Assembly: GCA_028284065.1 (NCBI GenBank)
Contig: JANQSJ010000007.1
Coordinates: 124,001 to 188,000, forward strand
Length of the DNA stretch: 64,000 bases
DNA from: Parvularculaceae bacterium
GTDB lineage: Bacteria; Pseudomonadota; Alphaproteobacteria; Caulobacterales; Parvularculaceae
Direction: 5' to 3'
Numbering within the stretch: the stretch's first letter is position 1; every line of letters begins with the position of its first letter. A program made the translations under genes and the position numbers. Shown here piece after piece: positions 48,652 to 58,352 of this stretch. The notes under the pieces are model-generated. The model made no database searches. It had not been told where the DNA came from and worked only from the letters and a program-made list of their open reading frames with translations.

Positions 48652-50541
48652 ATGTGCGGCATTGCGGGCATCGTCGATCTGAAGGCCGCCCGGGAAATCA
48701 ATCCGGCGCAGCTCAAGGCGATGACCGACGCCATCGCCCATCGCGGGCCGGACGGCGAAGGCGCGGTCATCGAACCGGGCCTCGCCATCGGCCATCGGCG
48801 CCTGTCCATCATCGACCGTGACGGCGGCGCGCAGCCCTTCGAGACCGCGGACGCAAACGGCGTTCTGAGCTTCAATGGCGAAATATACAATTTCGGCGCG
48901 CTTCGCGCGCAGTCGCCGGGCCGCGCCTACCGCACCCGTTCCGATACGGAGGTTCTCGCCGAAGGCCTCAACGCGGACGGGGCCGACTTCATCCATTCGC
49001 TGCGCGGGATGTTCGCCTTCGCCTATTGGGACCGCAATACGCGCGAACTCCTCCTTGTCCGCGACCGGCTTGGCGAAAAGCCGCTCTACTACGCCCTGAC
49101 GGACGACGGGTTCCTCGTATTCGCCTCCGAAATCGGCGCCCTCCTCGCCTCCGGCCTCGTGGAAGACGCCTTGGACGAAGAAGCGATCGCCGATTACTTC
49201 CTCTACGGATATGTTCCGGAACCTAAAACGATCTATCGCGGCGTCGCCAAGCTGCGGCCAGGCGAGCTGCTCGCCGCAACGCGCGGGGGTTCGCCGCGCC
49301 TGACGCGGTACTGGCGCGCGTCCCATGCGTTCGCCGATCCCGCGCCGCCCTTTGGCGCCGCGGCCGATGAGCTTGCAACGCGGCTCGACGGCGCCGTTCG
49401 CGCGCAGTTGGTTTCGGATGTGCCGCTCGGCGCGTTTCTCTCCGGCGGCGTTGATTCCTCCGCCATCGCCGCGTCCATGGCGTTGCAGGGCCAGCGCGCG
49501 CAAGTGTGCACGGTCGGGTTCGACATCGCCGCGGCGGACGAGCGCGTCTATGCGCGCCAGGTGGCGGAGCGATACGGCCTCGACCAGACCGAAGAGGTCA
49601 TGTCGCTGGACGCAACGGCGCTGATCCCGCGCATTGCGCGGGCGTATGGCGAGCCATTTGCGGACTCCTCCGCCCTGCCCACCTATCGCGTCTGTGAGGC
49701 GGCGCGGCGCATGGTGACCGTCGCGCTCTCCGGCGATGGCGGCGACGAAGCGTTCGTCGGCTATCGGCGGTATCCCATGTTCGCCGCCGAAGCGCGCGCG
49801 CGCGACGCGATCCCGGCTGCCTTGCGGCGGCTTCTGTTCGCGCCGGCGGGCGCGCTCTATCCGAAGCTCGACTGGGCGCCGCGATTCCTGCGCGCAAAGA
49901 CCACCTTGCAGGCGCTTGGCGAAGACGCCCACGCCGCCTACGCCCGCGCCGCCGGCCTCAACCTGCCGGAGCGCATCGCCAAAATGATGTCCGGCGATTT
50001 CAGGCGAATGCTCGGCGGGTACGATCCGACGTCGGTCATGGAGGCTGCCGCCAAGGACATGCCTGCGGACGTCGCCGCCGATCCGGTGCGGTATGCGCAA
50101 GGGATCGATCTGGAGACCTGGCTGCCGGGCCGTATGCTGACGAAAGTCGACCGCGCGTCGATGGCCCATGGCCTGGAAGTCAGGACGCCCTTCCTCGACC
50201 CCGACCTTGTCACATGGGCGAACGGCCTGCCGACCGACTACAAGCTGAAGGACGGCGTCGGCAAGCGGGTTCTGAAGCGCGCCATGGAGCCGCGCCTGCC
50301 GCACGAGATTCTCTACCGCCCGAAGCAGGGGTTCGCCCTGCCGGTGCGTCAATGGCTGCGCGCGAAGGACGGGCCGCTGGGCGCGCTCCTCTCATCGACG
50401 CGCTGGCGCGAGGACGGCCGCTTCGACGGCGCGGCGGTTGACAGAATGGCCGCAAAGCATCGCGCCGGCGCGGCGGACTATTCCCAGGAACTCTGGACGC
50501 TTATCATGTGGGATGGGTTTTTAGGGAGCGCGCGACGATAA
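48652..50541 (+). CDS. Glutamine amidotransferase, exosortase-associated asparagine-synthase-like
   Basis: 629 residues. Cys2 (MCGIAGIVD) is the glutaminase nucleophile, and RGPDGEG, LSFNGEIYNF and LLLVRDRLGEKPLYY are the conserved glutaminase motifs. The synthetase half has the PP-loop SGGVDSS (264-270), DGGDEAFVGY and LDPDLV. The pattern and position, five bases after the exosortase, match the amidotransferase commonly found in XrtA exopolysaccharide loci, whose acceptor is a sugar or other polymer precursor rather than aspartate. A role in asparagine synthesis is the main alternative. Confidence 0.9.
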   Translation: MCGIAGIVDLKAAREINPAQLKAMTDAIAHRGPDGEGAVIEPGLAIGHRRLSIIDRDGGAQPFETADANGVLSFNGEIYNFGALRAQSPGRAYRTRSDTEVLAEGLNADGADFIHSLRGMFAFAYWDRNTRELLLVRDRLGEKPLYYALTDDGFLVFASEIGALLASGLVEDALDEEAIADYFLYGYVPEPKTIYRGVAKLRPGELLAATRGGSPRLTRYWRASHAFADPAPPFGAAADELATRLDGAVRAQLVSDVPLGAFLSGGVDSSAIAASMALQGQRAQVCTVGFDIAAADERVYARQVAERYGLDQTEEVMSLDATALIPRIARAYGEPFADSSALPTYRVCEAARRMVTVALSGDGGDEAFVGYRRYPMFAAEARARDAIPAALRRLLFAPAGALYPKLDWAPRFLRAKTTLQALGEDAHAAYARAAGLNLPERIAKMMSGDFRRMLGGYDPTSVMEAAAKDMPADVAADPVRYAQGIDLETWLPGRMLTKVDRASMAHGLEVRTPFLDPDLVTWANGLPTDYKLKDGVGKRVLKRAMEPRLPHEILYRPKQGFALPVRQWLRAKDGPLGALLSSTRWREDGRFDGAAVDRMAAKHRAGAADYSQELWTLIMWDGFLGSARR

Positions 50542-50945
50542 AACGGATTGATGGGCCTTTCGCACTCGCGATTTTTGTCGGCATGATTGTGTTAAATGCG
50601 TCATTGGCGGCGAGTTCCTACATGTTCGCGTGCCGAACGCATGTCGCGCTTCCCTGTAACACTGAGACGGGATGGCGTTGGATTCAAACCCACCCAGTAT
50701 TTTCTGACCTTCGATTCTATGGCGGTATGTTCGCCACGTTCACGGGGATCGCGCTACTGTCGCCCAGCATTGAGCATGCTCTTGGAATTCCGCAGAAGGA
50801 AGAACAAGAAAGCGGCCGGATTATGTCCCTAACGTTCTTCTCCCTGCCCGTTTTCGGTGTCGTGAACTTTCTACTGCTCGCATTCGCGTGGGACCCAATC
50901 CGCCAAATGCTTAAGCTTCTTGGCGTTGAAATTCCGATTGACTGA
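50508..50945 (+). CDS. Hypothetical membrane protein
   Basis: 145 residues as given, overlapping the amidotransferase tail by 34 bases. The start is doubtful: the only candidates are a GTG at 50508 without a good site and an ATG at 50580 inside the first helix. Hydrophobic segments are at FALAIFVGMIVLNASLAASSYMF, GGMFATFTGIALLS and TFFSLPVFGVVNFLLLAFAW, with Cys pairs in MFACRTHVALPC. Third positions use more A and T than neighbouring genes, a hint of different origin. No family recognised. Confidence 0.55.
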   Translation: MGWVFRERATIKRIDGPFALAIFVGMIVLNASLAASSYMFACRTHVALPCNTETGWRWIQTHPVFSDLRFYGGMFATFTGIALLSPSIEHALGIPQKEEQESGRIMSLTFFSLPVFGVVNFLLLAFAWDPIRQMLKLLGVEIPID

Positions 50946-51011
50946 GCGACCAGCGCCAATCAGCTAGCGCTGTCAGGGAGCCGGGGTTCTCGTCTGATTA
51001 TCGCGAAGAAT

Positions 51012-51111
51012 CGTCATCCCGGAAACGCTATAAGCGTTATCCGGGATCTATCGCAAAGTTTACCCGAGATCCCGGGGATCCCGGGTCTTGCTGCGCTCGC
51101 CGGGGATGACG
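51012..51111. repeat. 100-bp palindromic repeat element
   Basis: The ends are inverted copies, CGTCATCCCGG (51012-51022) and CCGGGGATGACG (51100-51111). Inside lies a near-perfect hairpin from ATCCCGG at 51016 to CCGGGAT at 51047, and a second palindromic core around 51069-51085 (GATCCCGGGGATCCCGGG). This resembles the non-coding palindromic elements scattered through many alphaproteobacterial chromosomes. Only this copy is in the window. Confidence 0.75.
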
Positions 51112-51140
51112 TCAACTGACTTGCGTCGGAAGCGCCGGCT

Positions 51141-52241
51141 TCAAGCCAAAACGTCCGTATAAAGTTCTTCCGGCGCAGGCTCCGGGCTTTCTAGGGAGAA
51201 ATCGGCGGCCTCCTTCACGATCGCCTTGATTTCCTTGTCAATCGCTTTAAGCGCCGCTTCTTTGGCGTGGCCGCCCTCCAGGATACGCGCCTGCGCGCGC
51301 GCGATCGGGTCATTGTGCTCGCGCACGTCTTCGACCTCCTCGCGGGTGCGGTATTTCGCCGGGTCGGACATTGAATGTCCTCTGTATCGATACGTCTTCA
51401 TTTCAAGAATGAACGGCCCGTCGCCCCGGCGGGCGTGGTCGATGGCGTCGCGCGCCGCTTCGCGTACGGCGACGACGTCCATTCCGTCGACCTCCATGCC
51501 CTCAATGCCGAAGCTCGCGCCGCGACGATAAAGATGCGTTTCGGAGTGGGCGCGCTTGACGCTCGTGCCCATGGCGTACTGATTATTCTCGATAATGAAC
51601 ACCACCGGCAGCTTCCATAGCTGCGCCATGTTCATCGCCTCGAACACCTGGCCCTGGTTCGCCGCGCCGTCGCCGAAATAAGTGAGGCTCACCCGGCCAT
51701 TGTCGCGATACCAGTTGGCGAAGGCGAGCCCGGCGCCGAGGGGGACCTGCGCGCCGACAATGCCGTGGCCGCCATAGAACTCCGCCTCCTTGGAGAACAT
51801 GTGCATGGAGCCGCCCTTGCCCTTTGAGTAGCCGCCCGAGCGTCCCGTCAGCTCCGCCATGACGCCCTTCGGGTCCATGCCGCAGGCGAGCATGTGGCCG
51901 TGGTCGCGATAGCCGGTGATGGTCTGGTCGCCCGCCGCCTTCACCGCCTCGACGCCGACGACCACCGCCTCCTGGCCGATATAGAGATGGCAGAAGCCGC
52001 CGATATGGCCCATGCCGTAAAGCTGGCCCGCCCGCTCCTCGAAACGGCGTATCAGGAGCATGTCCCGGTAGTAGGAGAGCAGTTCCTCGCCGGTGGCCGA
52101 GAGGTTGTTGGCGGCGGCTTCCTTTGCGGTCATGTCGGTCATCCCTTCAGCGGCCTGAGAAGGCGCCGCATATTCCTGGCGCAAGCTAGGCGCGGGGGCC
52201 TGCCCCCGCAAGCGAGCGAAGAACTTCGAGATGCGTTTCAT
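51141..52241 (-). CDS. pdhA: Pyruvate dehydrogenase E1 component, alpha subunit
   Basis: 366 residues as given from ATG 52241. [23 protein letters not shown] and [15 protein letters not shown] text ([10 protein letters not shown]) are typical of the E1-alpha chain. The thiamine diphosphate motif [20 protein letters not shown] ends at ENNQYAMGT, and the phospho-loop has [15 protein letters not shown]. It decarboxylates pyruvate with the beta chain, which is not in the window. The first 34 residues form a non-conserved basic leader, so ATG 52130 with GAAGGG may be the true start. It is downstream of ftsB in the usual eno-ftsB-pdhA order. Confidence 0.94.
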   Translation of the reverse strand: MKRISKFFARLRGQAPAPSLRQEYAAPSQAAEGMTDMTAKEAAANNLSATGEELLSYYRDMLLIRRFEERAGQLYGMGHIGGFCHLYIGQEAVVVGVEAVKAAGDQTITGYRDHGHMLACGMDPKGVMAELTGRSGGYSKGKGGSMHMFSKEAEFYGGHGIVGAQVPLGAGLAFANWYRDNGRVSLTYFGDGAANQGQVFEAMNMAQLWKLPVVFIIENNQYAMGTSVKRAHSETHLYRRGASFGIEGMEVDGMDVVAVREAARDAIDHARRGDGPFILEMKTYRYRGHSMSDPAKYRTREEVEDVREHNDPIARAQARILEGGHAKEAALKAIDKEIKAIVKEAADFSLESPEPAPEELYTDVLA

Positions 52242-52283
52242 CAGCTTTCCGCCCCGCCTAGGCCAACGAGGCGCGCCGAAACG

Positions 52284-52631
52284 TTAATCCGCCGCGGGCC
52301 ACGCGCCGCCATCGAGCGCCGCCTCAATATCGGCGCGCGGCGCCACCCATTCGCCTTCGGCGGCGTAGCCGAGGACGGCGCGGACCCGTTCGCCAAGGAG
52401 ATCGGCGTCCACATGTTTGGAATTCAGAAGGTAGGCGCGCCGGGCGAGCGCGGCCTCTCGCGCCGCCAGCGCCTCGACGTTCGCGCGCAATGCGTCCCTG
52501 TCGATGCGCCGCTCTTCGAGGACGCGAAAGCTCGACGGTCCGACAAGCGCGCCCAGCAGCTCAAGCGCGATCCAGCCTAAAAGCGCCAGATAGACCGCCG
52601 CTTCGATCAACGATTTCAAGGAAATGCGCAC
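52284..52631 (-). CDS. ftsB: Septum formation initiator FtsB/DivIC-like
   Basis: 115 residues from GTG 52631, which has GGAGAG before it. One membrane helix (AAVYLALLGWIALELLGAL) is followed by a coiled coil (LEERRIDRDALRANVEALAAREAALARRAYLL) and a short periplasmic tail, the FtsB architecture. It joins FtsL and FtsQ in the divisome to activate septal wall synthesis. A perfect CtrA box lies 40 bases upstream on the same strand. Positioned between eno and pdhA, as in other Alphaproteobacteria. Confidence 0.92.
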   Translation of the reverse strand: MRISLKSLIEAAVYLALLGWIALELLGALVGPSSFRVLEERRIDRDALRANVEALAAREAALARRAYLLNSKHVDADLLGERVRAVLGYAAEGEWVAPRADIEAALDGGAWPAAD

Positions 52632-52670
52632 TGCCGTCTCTCCGATTCGTCAACACATGAATCGTGAGAG

Positions 52671-52685
52671 TTAATGGAGCGTTAA
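52671..52685 (-). promoter_or_regulatory. ftsB: Perfect CtrA box upstream of ftsB
   Basis: On the minus strand TTAA-CGCTCCA-TTAA followed by C matches the consensus TTAA-N7-TTAAC exactly. It is 40-54 bases upstream of the ftsB start and oriented with the gene. CtrA control of division genes is established in Caulobacter. Here it is an inference from the motif. Confidence 0.6.
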
Positions 52686-52729
52686 GCCGCAAGAAGTGCG
52701 CTCGTCGGCGGGCGGCGAAGGTCACGCGT

Positions 52730-54563
<1,834 letters not shown>

Positions 54564-54588
54564 TCAGGTCGCTCCCCAACAGGACGCC

Positions 54589-56721
54589 CTAGCTGCCCGC
54601 TAGACCGAAGACCTCAAGCGCGAAGGCGTAGTACTCCGCATCTTCCTTGAGGCGTTCGAAGCGCGCCGCCGAACCGCCATGGCCAGCCCCCATATCCATC
54701 CGCAGGAAGAACGGGCCGCCCTTGGCTTCAGCGCGCAGCCGCGCGATCCATTTCGCCGGCTCCCAATAAGTGACGCGGTAGTCTGCGATGCCGCCCGTCG
54801 CGAGGATTGGCGGATACGTCGCGCCGCGCCGAATGTTGTCATAGGGCGAATACGCCCCGATGCGCCGGAACGCCGCCTCATCGCGGATCGGATCGCCCCA
54901 TTCGGACCATTCCGGCGGCGTCAGCGGCAGATTTTCATCGGAAATCGTGTTCAGCACATCAACGAACGGCACTGCGCCGATCGCCCCGGCGAAGCGGTCA
55001 GGCGCACGATTGAGGGCTGCGCCGACCAGAAGACCGCCTGCAGATCCGCCAAAAATGACGGTGCGCTCCGCGCTGGAACGCCCTGAGTCATGCAAGCCTT
55101 TCGCCACGTCGATGAAGTCGTCGAACGTGTTCTCCTTCTTGTCGAGCTTGCCGTCGAGATACCAGCGCCGCCCCTTGTCGGCGCCGCCGCGAACATGGGC
55201 GACAGCGTAAACGACGCCGCGATCGACAAGCGACAAAATCTTGGCGCTGAAGTAGGCGGGAATGGATATGCCGTAGGCCCCGTATCCGTAAAGAAACAAT
55301 GGGGCGCGCTTGTCGAACTTGGTCTCTTTCGCGCGCAGGATCGTCACCGGCGTCTCCGCACCGTCGCGCATCATCAGCGACACGCGCTCCACAACGTAAG
55401 CGGACTTGTCGTGTCCGCTCGGAATCTCCTGTCGCTTGACGAGCGCGCGCTTGTCCGTCTTCAGATCGACGTCATAGGTTTCTTCCGGCGTCGCAGGCGA
55501 CTCATAGATGACCCTGACGCTATCCGTCTCAAACTCGTAGCCGGCGTCCATAGCGAGAGCGTACGCAGCCTCGTCAAACTTCAGCGTGCGTTCGCGCTTC
55601 AGTTTCCAGTCTGAAATAACGATGCGCGGCAGGGCGTTCTCGGTCTCAAGCCGAACCAGCCAGTCCTTCAGGGGCAGGAAGCTGCGCAGAAATACGCCGT
55701 CGCGGGCGGGAAGGAAGTCGCGCCAGCCATTGCGGTCCGGCGCTTCAATCGGCATACGAACGATTTTGAAGTCAATGGCGCCGTCGGCATTCGTCTGGAT
55801 GAAGAATTCGTCTCCATGATGCTCGGCGTAGTAGAGCATGTCTTCTTCGCGGGGCGCGATGACAACGGGCGCCTCGCCGGCCGGAGCATCCGCGCGGAGA
55901 AAGCGGACCTCGCTCGAGGTCGACTTCGACGAGGTGATGAAGAGATATTCTCCGCTCTGGCTTTTCGAAACGCCGAGGAAATAGCTGTCGTCCGGCTCCT
56001 CATAGACAAGTTCGTCAGACGCCGGATCGGCGCCGAGGACATGCCGCCGAACGCGTTTTGGCCGCTGCTGCTCGTCGCGCTCCACATAGAAGAAGGAGGC
56101 GGAATCCTTGGCCCACGCGACGCCGCCATCAGCATTCGGCACAGTCTCGGGCAGCTCCTCGCCCGTCTCTGCATCGCGAATGCGTATCGCAAAGTACTCT
56201 GAGCCGACGCGGTCGGTCGCATGGGCGACGTAGCGATGGTCCGGGCTGTGATAGACGCCGGCGATATCGAAAAACTCGGTATCGCCCTTTTCGGCATCAC
56301 CGTCGTAAAGGACCTTTTCATCGCCGCCGCCGCGTGCGCGACGCGCGAAAACAGGGTGTTCGCCCCCGTCGCGGAACCGCGTGTAGTATTCGAACGGACC
56401 GTCCGGGCGGGGCGGCTCGGAGTCATCTTCCTTGATGCGCCCGCGCATCTCCCGGAAAAGCGTTTCGCGCAGGCTGGCGAGATGCGAAACGCCGGCCTCG
56501 TAATAAGCGTTTTCGTTCTCGAGATGCGTGCGGATTTCCTGGGAGAGAACGCCCGGGTCCTTCAGCACGTCCCGCCAGTTTTCGTCGCGCAGCCAGGCAT
56601 AAGGGTCGCTTCGCGTCTCGCCGAACGCGGCGAGCGTCGTCTCGCGCGCAGGGGCCAACGGCGCCTCATCAGGCGTATCGGCGAACTGCTGGCGCGTCTG
56701 GTTCTTGAATGGATTGAACAT
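54589..56721 (-). CDS. ptrB: Oligopeptidase B-like S9 peptidase
   Basis: 710 residues. The N-terminal seven-blade propeller starts with DPYAWLRDENWRDVLKDPGV. The catalytic domain has the Ser nucleophile in IFGGSAGGLLVGAAL, GYGAYGISIPAYFS as oxyanion region, and the His near MGAGHGGSAARFE. The acidic residue lies between them in the ATGGIADYRVTYWE region. It cleaves short peptides after basic residues in the cytoplasm. No signal peptide. It is the gene just before the arginine-rich lipoprotein, which lies farther upstream on the same strand. Confidence 0.93.
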   Translation of the reverse strand: MFNPFKNQTRQQFADTPDEAPLAPARETTLAAFGETRSDPYAWLRDENWRDVLKDPGVLSQEIRTHLENENAYYEAGVSHLASLRETLFREMRGRIKEDDSEPPRPDGPFEYYTRFRDGGEHPVFARRARGGGDEKVLYDGDAEKGDTEFFDIAGVYHSPDHRYVAHATDRVGSEYFAIRIRDAETGEELPETVPNADGGVAWAKDSASFFYVERDEQQRPKRVRRHVLGADPASDELVYEEPDDSYFLGVSKSQSGEYLFITSSKSTSSEVRFLRADAPAGEAPVVIAPREEDMLYYAEHHGDEFFIQTNADGAIDFKIVRMPIEAPDRNGWRDFLPARDGVFLRSFLPLKDWLVRLETENALPRIVISDWKLKRERTLKFDEAAYALAMDAGYEFETDSVRVIYESPATPEETYDVDLKTDKRALVKRQEIPSGHDKSAYVVERVSLMMRDGAETPVTILRAKETKFDKRAPLFLYGYGAYGISIPAYFSAKILSLVDRGVVYAVAHVRGGADKGRRWYLDGKLDKKENTFDDFIDVAKGLHDSGRSSAERTVIFGGSAGGLLVGAALNRAPDRFAGAIGAVPFVDVLNTISDENLPLTPPEWSEWGDPIRDEAAFRRIGAYSPYDNIRRGATYPPILATGGIADYRVTYWEPAKWIARLRAEAKGGPFFLRMDMGAGHGGSAARFERLKEDAEYYAFALEVFGLAGS

Positions 56722-56822
56722 GGCGGCCCCCGAGGCGTGAGCGGAGCGGCCAACATGGCCGCCCCGCGCGTGAGTTAAACCTCATTGGGCTTGTCGTCGA
56801 GTTGCCGCGATGGGAAGCGGCG

Positions 56823-57797
56823 TCAGTTCCGATCGGGGCTGCCGTCGCCATTGCCAACGCCGCTTCCGCCGCCGCCTCCCCCACGGCGGCCGCCGCGCGC
56901 AGGACGCCCCTGCGGACGCCGGTTGGCCGGCCGCGCCTGTTGGCGCCTGTTCTGGCCGCGGCGCGCGCCATCACGACGCCCGCGGTTTGGCCTGGCGCCG
57001 TCTCGACGGCCGCGGTTTGGCCTGGCGCCGTCTCGACGGCCGCGATTCGGCCTCGCCCCATCTCGGCGACCGCGATTCGGCCGTGCGCCATCTCGACGTC
57101 CACGATTCGGCCTCGCCCCGTCCCTGCGCCCGCGATTGGGCGCTGCGCCGCGATTTCGCCGCCGCGGCGCGTCACGATACCGACCGTCTCGATAAGGACG
57201 CGCGCCCCGGCGCGCACGGTCACGACGGACCGCGTTGCGGCGGATGCGATCGCGGCGGACGGCGTCGCGCCGGATGCGGTCGCGGCGAATCGCGTTTCGC
57301 TGAATGCGGTCGCGGCGCACCGCCCGGCGGACAGCCCGGCGCGGCGGGACGGCGCGATAGGGCGCAAAACCGCGGCGCGGGCCAACGATCGGCCCCCTAT
57401 AAGCGAACCGACGAGGAACGACGCCGACGAAGCCCGGCGGTCCCCAGGCGCGCCTCAGGCCAAAACGATTGTATCTATTGAGCGTGAAGAAATAGCCGCC
57501 CGCCGGATACCATGCGCCGAACTGGCCAACCCAGGGGTCCACCACCGCCACCGCAGGCGTCGCAAATCGGCGCTGCGCTTCGGCGTTGGCGAAACAGCGA
57601 TTGGCGTCGACGCCGCACCGTTCCTGACAGATTGCGTATGGGTCCTGTTCGATCCGATTTTCGCAGGACCGGTAACACGCCTCGGCCTGCCGATCGCAGA
57701 ACAAGAAAGAATTGCCAACCGGATCTGGAAAGGTCTGGCAGGCGCTTAAGACAACTGCGCAAAGCGCGAACGACACAACCGCGAAGAGTCTTCGCAT
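56823..57797 (-). CDS. Arginine-rich decapeptide-repeat lipoprotein with twin-CX3C module
   Basis: 324 residues. A lipobox (VVLSAC) with lipidated Cys20 sends it to a membrane. Residues 34-68 have six Cys in a symmetric pattern, C-x6-C-x3-C-x11-C-x3-C-x6-C, which would make a disulfide-locked helical hairpin. An aromatic-Gly segment (AWYPAGGYFFTLNRYNRFG) follows. Residues 161-200 are four decapeptides of the type RRDRIRRNAV, and 221-280 are six copies of NRGRRDGARP. The tail is Gly-rich. Very high positive charge suggests binding to nucleic acid, polyanionic glycans or LPS, or disorder. I know no characterised homologue. Confidence 0.7.
   Translation of the reverse strand: MRRLFAVVSFALCAVVLSACQTFPDPVGNSFLFCDRQAEACYRSCENRIEQDPYAICQERCGVDANRCFANAEAQRRFATPAVAVVDPWVGQFGAWYPAGGYFFTLNRYNRFGLRRAWGPPGFVGVVPRRFAYRGPIVGPRRGFAPYRAVPPRRAVRRAVRRDRIQRNAIRRDRIRRDAVRRDRIRRNAVRRDRARRGARPYRDGRYRDAPRRRNRGAAPNRGRRDGARPNRGRRDGARPNRGRRDGARPNRGRRDGARPNRGRRDGARPNRGRRDGARRGQNRRQQARPANRRPQGRPARGGRRGGGGGGSGVGNGDGSPDRN
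56958..57137. repeat. 30-bp tandem repeat, six copies, inside the lipoprotein gene
   Basis: Six in-frame units of 30 bases encode NRGRRDGARP (last copy ending ARR). Neighbouring copies are nearly identical at the DNA level, so unequal crossover could alter copy number without breaking frame. Confidence 0.9.
57198..57317. repeat. Second 30-bp tandem repeat, four copies, inside the lipoprotein gene
   Basis: Four units encode RRDRI-x-RN/D-A-I/V style decapeptides (residues 161-200). The unit length equals that of the other array, but the sequence differs. Copies are more diverged, indicating an older expansion. Confidence 0.75.
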
Positions 57798-57978
57798 GAC
57801 GGTTTCCGCCCCATTTCAGGCGCGCCATATTCTGACGCGGCTCAGCCGCGGCGCGCCCCCGCGCGCGGCCGGTTAATGAAACGATAAGACATAAAAATGA
57901 TGGCGAGCGTAAGGCGCAAGGGCGCCGAAGATGTCGGACGCCCTGCGCTTCAGCGACGATACCGAGGCGGCGGAGAGC

Positions 57979-58161
57979 CTAGTCGTCCTGGGGCTCAAGC
58001 ACCTGCCGGCCGCGATACTTGCCGGTTTTAAGGTCGATATGATGCGGTCGGCGCAGTTCGCCCGACTCATTGTCTTCGATATAGGCGTCAGGGCCGATAC
58101 GATCATGGCCGCGGCGCATGCCCCGTTTTGCAGGCGTTACTTTTCGCTTCGGAACGGCCAT
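57979..58161 (-). CDS. rpmF: 50S ribosomal protein L32, zinc-free form
   Basis: 60 residues starting [20 protein letters not shown], the defining L32 N-terminus, and ending [16 protein letters not shown]. The two CxxC pairs of zinc-binding L32 are missing, as is common in Alphaproteobacteria. It is a basic component of the large ribosomal subunit. The lipoprotein gene follows downstream on the same strand after 181 bases, and the sulfatase-like gene is divergent. Confidence 0.97.
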   Translation of the reverse strand: MAVPKRKVTPAKRGMRRGHDRIGPDAYIEDNESGELRRPHHIDLKTGKYRGRQVLEPQDD

Positions 58162-58352
58162 TTCGGGCGCCTCTGGCTTGTCTGGGCGAGGAACGAAACC
58201 TCGGTCGAAAATAAGCGCCGGCCTTTACCAGCCAGTAGACGACCGCGCAAGGCGCCAGCCGCAATGCCGGAGCGGCCCGCCAAATCCCATTGACGCATCC
58301 GGTCGATCAAAGGGACATCGCCGCACGCGGCGGCATGACAGGGAGGCGGCGA

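Noticed and set aside
48535..50352. Open frame of 605 codons on the minus strand
   Set aside because: It is the antisense of the amidotransferase gene, which has clear catalytic motifs. No family resemblance in the antisense product.
57873..57887. CtrA-like match TTAT-N7-TTAAC on the minus strand before the arginine-rich lipoprotein
   Set aside because: One mismatch in a short degenerate motif. Chance occurrence is likely and nothing known links the gene to CtrA.
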